From Streptomyces griseoloalbus (lineage in GTDB: Bacteria; Actinomycetota; Actinomycetes; Streptomycetales; Streptomycetaceae), in assembly GCA_014650015.1 (NCBI GenBank), contig BMUD01000032.1, positions 1 through 64,000 of the forward strand: a DNA stretch of 64,000 bases. The letters run 5' to 3'. Every line of letters begins with the position of its first letter. The stretch's first letter is position 1. This document shows, one piece after another, positions 61,290 to 64,000 of this stretch. The notes beneath the pieces are model-generated. The model ran no database searches, was not told the DNA's origin, and saw only the letters and a program-made list of their open reading frames with translations. A program made the translations under genes and the position numbers.

Positions 61290-62170
61290 GCTTCCGTCTC
61301 CTCCAACGCGGCCTTGCGCTCGGCGATTCCCTGCCTGCGCAGCACAATGGCCTGTTTCACATAGTCGAGTCCGGTCGCCACGGTCAGCACGACCGCCGCG
61401 GCCATCACCCACCAGCGCAGCGTGGCCAGCCACCCCGTCAGGGCCAGCACATACATACCGACGGCCACGCCCTGGGTGAGGGTCTTCAGCTTGCCCCCGC
61501 GGCTGGCCGGGATCACGCCGTAGCGAATGACCAGAAAACGCAGCAGTGTGATGCCGAGTTCCCGGCCGAGGATCACCCCGGTGACCCACCACGGCAGATC
61601 GCCCAGCGCGGAGAGGCAGATCAGTGCCGCTCCCATGATCGCCTTGTCGGCGATGGGGTCGGCGATCTTCCCGAAGTCGGTGACGAGGTTGTAGGTCCGC
61701 GCGAGATGACCGTCGAACAGGTCGGTGATCATGGCGATGGCGAAGGCCGCCCAGGCCAGCGACCGCCACGCCGGGTCGTATCCGCCGTCGGCGAGCATCA
61801 GCGCGACGAACGCCGGTACCAGGAACAGCCGGAGCATGGTCAGCAGGTTGGCGATGTTCCAGACGCTGGCCTGGTTGACGGCCGCCGCCGCGATCTTCCC
61901 GCCGCGCGCCGACTTCGCGCCGTCCTCGGCGTCGGCACCGCCGTCGAAGCCGCCTCGGGATGCGGCGACCCGAGCGGCCTCGTCGGCATGCGGCTGCGCA
62001 CCGCCCGAGCCACGACCGGACATCCCACGCCTCGCCGCAGCGCCGCCGGACGATCCCTGAGCCGCGCCCCGCGCCTCACGCCCGGCCCCGGGAACACCCC
62101 CGGGGGTGACGCTCGCCGCCCTCCTCGCGCCGGAGGGGCCTCCTGCCGCCGATGCCGGGACACCCGTCAT
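61286..62170 (-). CDS. pgsA: CDP-diacylglycerol-glycerol-3-phosphate 3-phosphatidyltransferase
   Basis: PgsA makes phosphatidylglycerol phosphate in the membrane. The 294-residue product has the CDP-alcohol phosphotransferase motif [20 protein letters not shown] with its aspartates intact and four to six TM segments. A 95-residue Ala/Gly/Arg-rich N-terminal extension (rich in GGAAARRG-type runs) precedes [17 protein letters not shown]. Alternative downstream starts exist, but ATG 62170 overlaps the rimO stop (ATGA), which favours the full-length form. Confidence 0.9.
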   Translation of the reverse strand: MTGVPASAAGGPSGARRAASVTPGGVPGAGREARGAAQGSSGGAAARRGMSGRGSGGAQPHADEAARVAASRGGFDGGADAEDGAKSARGGKIAAAAVNQASVWNIANLLTMLRLFLVPAFVALMLADGGYDPAWRSLAWAAFAIAMITDLFDGHLARTYNLVTDFGKIADPIADKAIMGAALICLSALGDLPWWVTGVILGRELGITLLRFLVIRYGVIPASRGGKLKTLTQGVAVGMYVLALTGWLATLRWWVMAAAVVLTVATGLDYVKQAIVLRRQGIAERKAALEETEA

Positions 62171-63642
62171 CTGCCCGCCTCCTCACTACACGCGAGCGAA
62201 CCCTGGAACAGCGGCTCGGCCACCAGGTCGACACCTTCCGTGCCGACCACCTTCGCCTCGACCATACGGCCGACGCACAAGCCCTCGCCGCTCGTGAGGA
62301 GCACCTGGCCGTCCGTCTCGGGGGCCTGGTGCGCCGCCCGGCCGTACACGCCCTCCGCTTCGTCCACGGACTCCACCAGCACCTGTACGGTCTCTCCGAC
62401 CCGTTCCTCGGCGCGCTGCGAGACGAGCTCCTCGGCCAGCCGGGACACATGTGCCAGTCGCTCGGCGACGACGTCCTCGTCCAGCTTGCGGTCGTACGTC
62501 GCCGCCTCGGTGCCCTCCTCGTCGGAGTAGCCGAACACGCCGACGGCGTCCAGCCGCGCGTGGTTCAGGAACCGCTCCAGTTCGGCGAGGTCGGCCTCGG
62601 ACTCCCCGGGGAAGCCCACGATGAAGTTCGAGCGCACACCGGCCTGGGGCGCCTTGCTCCGGATGGTGTCGAGCAGCTCCAGGAACCGGTCGGTGTCACC
62701 GAAGCGGCGCATCGCGCGCAGCACGTCGGGCGCGGAGTGCTGGAAGGACAGGTCGAAGTACGGGGCGACCTTCGGGGTGGAGGTCAGCACGTCGATCAGG
62801 CCGGGCCGCATCTCGGCCGGCTGGAGGTAGCTGACGCGCACCCGCTCCAGGCCGTCGACGTCGGCCAGCTCGGGCAGCAGGGACTCCAGCAGGCGGATGT
62901 CACCGAGGTCCTTGCCGTAGGAGGTGTTGTTCTCGGAGACCAGCATGATCTCCTTCACCCCCTGTTCGGCCAGCCACCGCGTCTCGTTCAGCACGTCGCT
63001 GGGCCGGCGCGAGATGAAGGAGCCGCGGAAGGACGGGATCGCGCAGAAGGAGCAGCGCCGGTCACAGCCGGAGGCGAGCTTCACCGAGGCGACCGGGGAG
63101 CCGTCCAGACGGCGGCGCAGGGGCGCACGGGGGCCGGAGGCCGGGGCGAGGCCCTCCGGCAGATCCACCGGACCGTGTCCCGGAAGGGCGACCGAGGCGG
63201 CGGAGTCCTGGCGCTCGGCCGGGCTGATCGGCAGCAGCTTGCGCCGGTCCCGCGGGGTGTGGGAGGCGTGGATGCCGCCGTTCAGAATGGTCTGGAGGCG
63301 GTCGGAGATGTCGGTGTAGTCGTCGAAACCGAGCACGCCATCGGCCTCGGGAAGGGCTTCGGCAAGCTCCTTGCCGTACCGCTCGGCCATGCAGCCCACC
63401 GCCACGACGGCCTGCGTTCTTCCATGTCCCTTGAGGTCATTGGCCTCAAGGAGGGCGTCGACCGAGTCCTTCTTGGCGGCCTCGACGAAACCACAGGTGT
63501 TGACGACGGCGACGTCGGCGTCCTCGGCGTCCTCGACGAGCTGCCAGCCGTCCGCCTCCAAACGGCCTGCGAGCTCCTCCGAGTCCACCTCGTTACGGGC
63601 GCAGCCAAGGGTGACGAGTGCGACGGTACGGCGTTCAGGCAT
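62167..63642 (-). CDS. rimO: Ribosomal protein S12 methylthiotransferase
   Basis: RimO is the radical-SAM methylthiotransferase of ribosomal protein S12. The 491-residue product has the N-terminal cluster cysteines (TLGCARN, NTCGFV, VGCMAE), the radical-SAM motif [23 protein letters not shown] and a C-terminal TRAM domain. A 40-residue low-complexity insert near residue 155 precedes the SAM motif. ATG 63642 is chosen ([17 protein letters not shown]). It is coupled to pgsA and is the paralogue of miaB at 31182-32705. Confidence 0.93.
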   Translation of the reverse strand: MPERRTVALVTLGCARNEVDSEELAGRLEADGWQLVEDAEDADVAVVNTCGFVEAAKKDSVDALLEANDLKGHGRTQAVVAVGCMAERYGKELAEALPEADGVLGFDDYTDISDRLQTILNGGIHASHTPRDRRKLLPISPAERQDSAASVALPGHGPVDLPEGLAPASGPRAPLRRRLDGSPVASVKLASGCDRRCSFCAIPSFRGSFISRRPSDVLNETRWLAEQGVKEIMLVSENNTSYGKDLGDIRLLESLLPELADVDGLERVRVSYLQPAEMRPGLIDVLTSTPKVAPYFDLSFQHSAPDVLRAMRRFGDTDRFLELLDTIRSKAPQAGVRSNFIVGFPGESEADLAELERFLNHARLDAVGVFGYSDEEGTEAATYDRKLDEDVVAERLAHVSRLAEELVSQRAEERVGETVQVLVESVDEAEGVYGRAAHQAPETDGQVLLTSGEGLCVGRMVEAKVVGTEGVDLVAEPLFQGSLACSEEAGR

Positions 63643-63733
63643 GGGCTCAAGACTACTTCGTCCCGCCGACACCCCATGTCGACGGGGCTGGCCCATCATG
63701 GCCCACCCCGGGCCGACGTGCCCCGGGGGCCGC

Positions 63734-64000
63734 TTATCCGGCCTGCGGGTCGCCCTTGGTGTAGGTCAGGCGCTCGACCGCGCCCGGCTGCCAGTCGTCC
63801 TCGATCTTCTTGCCGTTCACGAACAGGTCGATCGCGCCGGCGTCACCGAGGACCAGGTTGACCTTGGAACTGTCCTGGAAGGTCTTGGAGTCGCCCTGCT
63901 TGAGCAGGCCGTCGAAGAGCAGCCGGCCGTTGTGGTCCTTGGCGGAGATCCAGCTGCGTCCGTCGGCGGCGGTCACCCGGACGGTCACCTTGTCCTGCGG
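63734..64000 (-). CDS. 3' end of a RodZ-like helix-turn-helix/DUF4115 protein (cut by window edge)
   Basis: The frame is open through the end of the window, ending TKGDPQAG. The visible part ([55 protein letters not shown]) is the DUF4115 C-terminal domain of RodZ-like proteins, which normally have an N-terminal HTH and one TM. The GTG 63988 inside the frame is not the start; the gene begins beyond 64000. Confidence 0.8.
   Translation of the reverse strand, partial: PQDKVTVRVTAADGRSWISAKDHNGRLLFDGLLKQGDSKTFQDSSKVNLVLGDAGAIDLFVNGKKIEDDWQPGAVERLTYTKGDPQAG

Overview
The window is high-GC chromosomal DNA of a Streptomyces-type actinomycete. The evidence is pervasive G/C at third codon positions, many GTG and some TTG starts, actinobacterial families (DUF3046, ClgR, GluR-GluK, RshA, class II NrdJ) and a gene order (nrdJ-nrdR-lexA ... 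rshA-dapF-miaA-miaB-gluRK-gluABCD-recX-recA ... lhr-nei-clgR-cinA-pgsA-rimO) that I know from the core chromosome of Streptomyces. No rRNA, tRNA, CRISPR array, insertion sequence or integrase was seen. Most of the window is conserved housekeeping DNA with small accessory patches.

Layout. 1-7200 is an accessory patch. It has a broken TPR-type regulator, a small operon with an ATPase-fold protein and two tiny proteins, a histidine phosphatase, a monooxygenase-like protein, a TerD protein, a large unknown helical protein and an amidase. 7485-14767 is a DNA-precursor and SOS block: nrdRJ with tandem NrdR-type boxes, lexA with its own SOS box, and a DinG/XPD-type helicase. 14993-18142 is a siderophore-synthetase pair preceded by the decayed remains of a class III aminotransferase. 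18378-20941 holds two tandem paralogous lipoprotein serine proteases. 21007-32705 contains hflX, an M1 peptidase, the (p)ppGpp enzyme rshA, dapF, miaA, miaB and several small proteins.

32910-40373 is a glutamate block. The divergent GluR-GluK two-component system and the gluABCD importer share a promoter region. An orphan membrane-anchored TAXI binding protein lies convergent to gluK, and a 138-bp tandem repeat forms the 3' ends of both genes. 40608-43620 holds an FAD hydroxylase and a cysteine dioxygenase-rhodanese pair preceded by a Cys-rich leader peptide. 43627-45564 is recA-recX with an imperfect SOS box. 45871-48579 is a four-gene ABC-exporter operon with translational overlaps, its own winged-helix regulator and an inverted repeat upstream. 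48614-64000 carries an AI-2E family permease, DUF3046, AzlCD with an AraC regulator, the giant helicase Lhr, Nei, Dps, ClgR, CinA, PgsA, RimO and the 3' end of a RodZ-like gene cut by the window edge.

No wholly new defence or biosynthetic system is obvious. The most useful leads are the eroded transaminase in the siderophore locus, the TAXI protein and repeat beside the glutamate sensor, the tandem proteases with a shared unknown N-terminal module, and the leader peptide in front of the cysteine dioxygenase.
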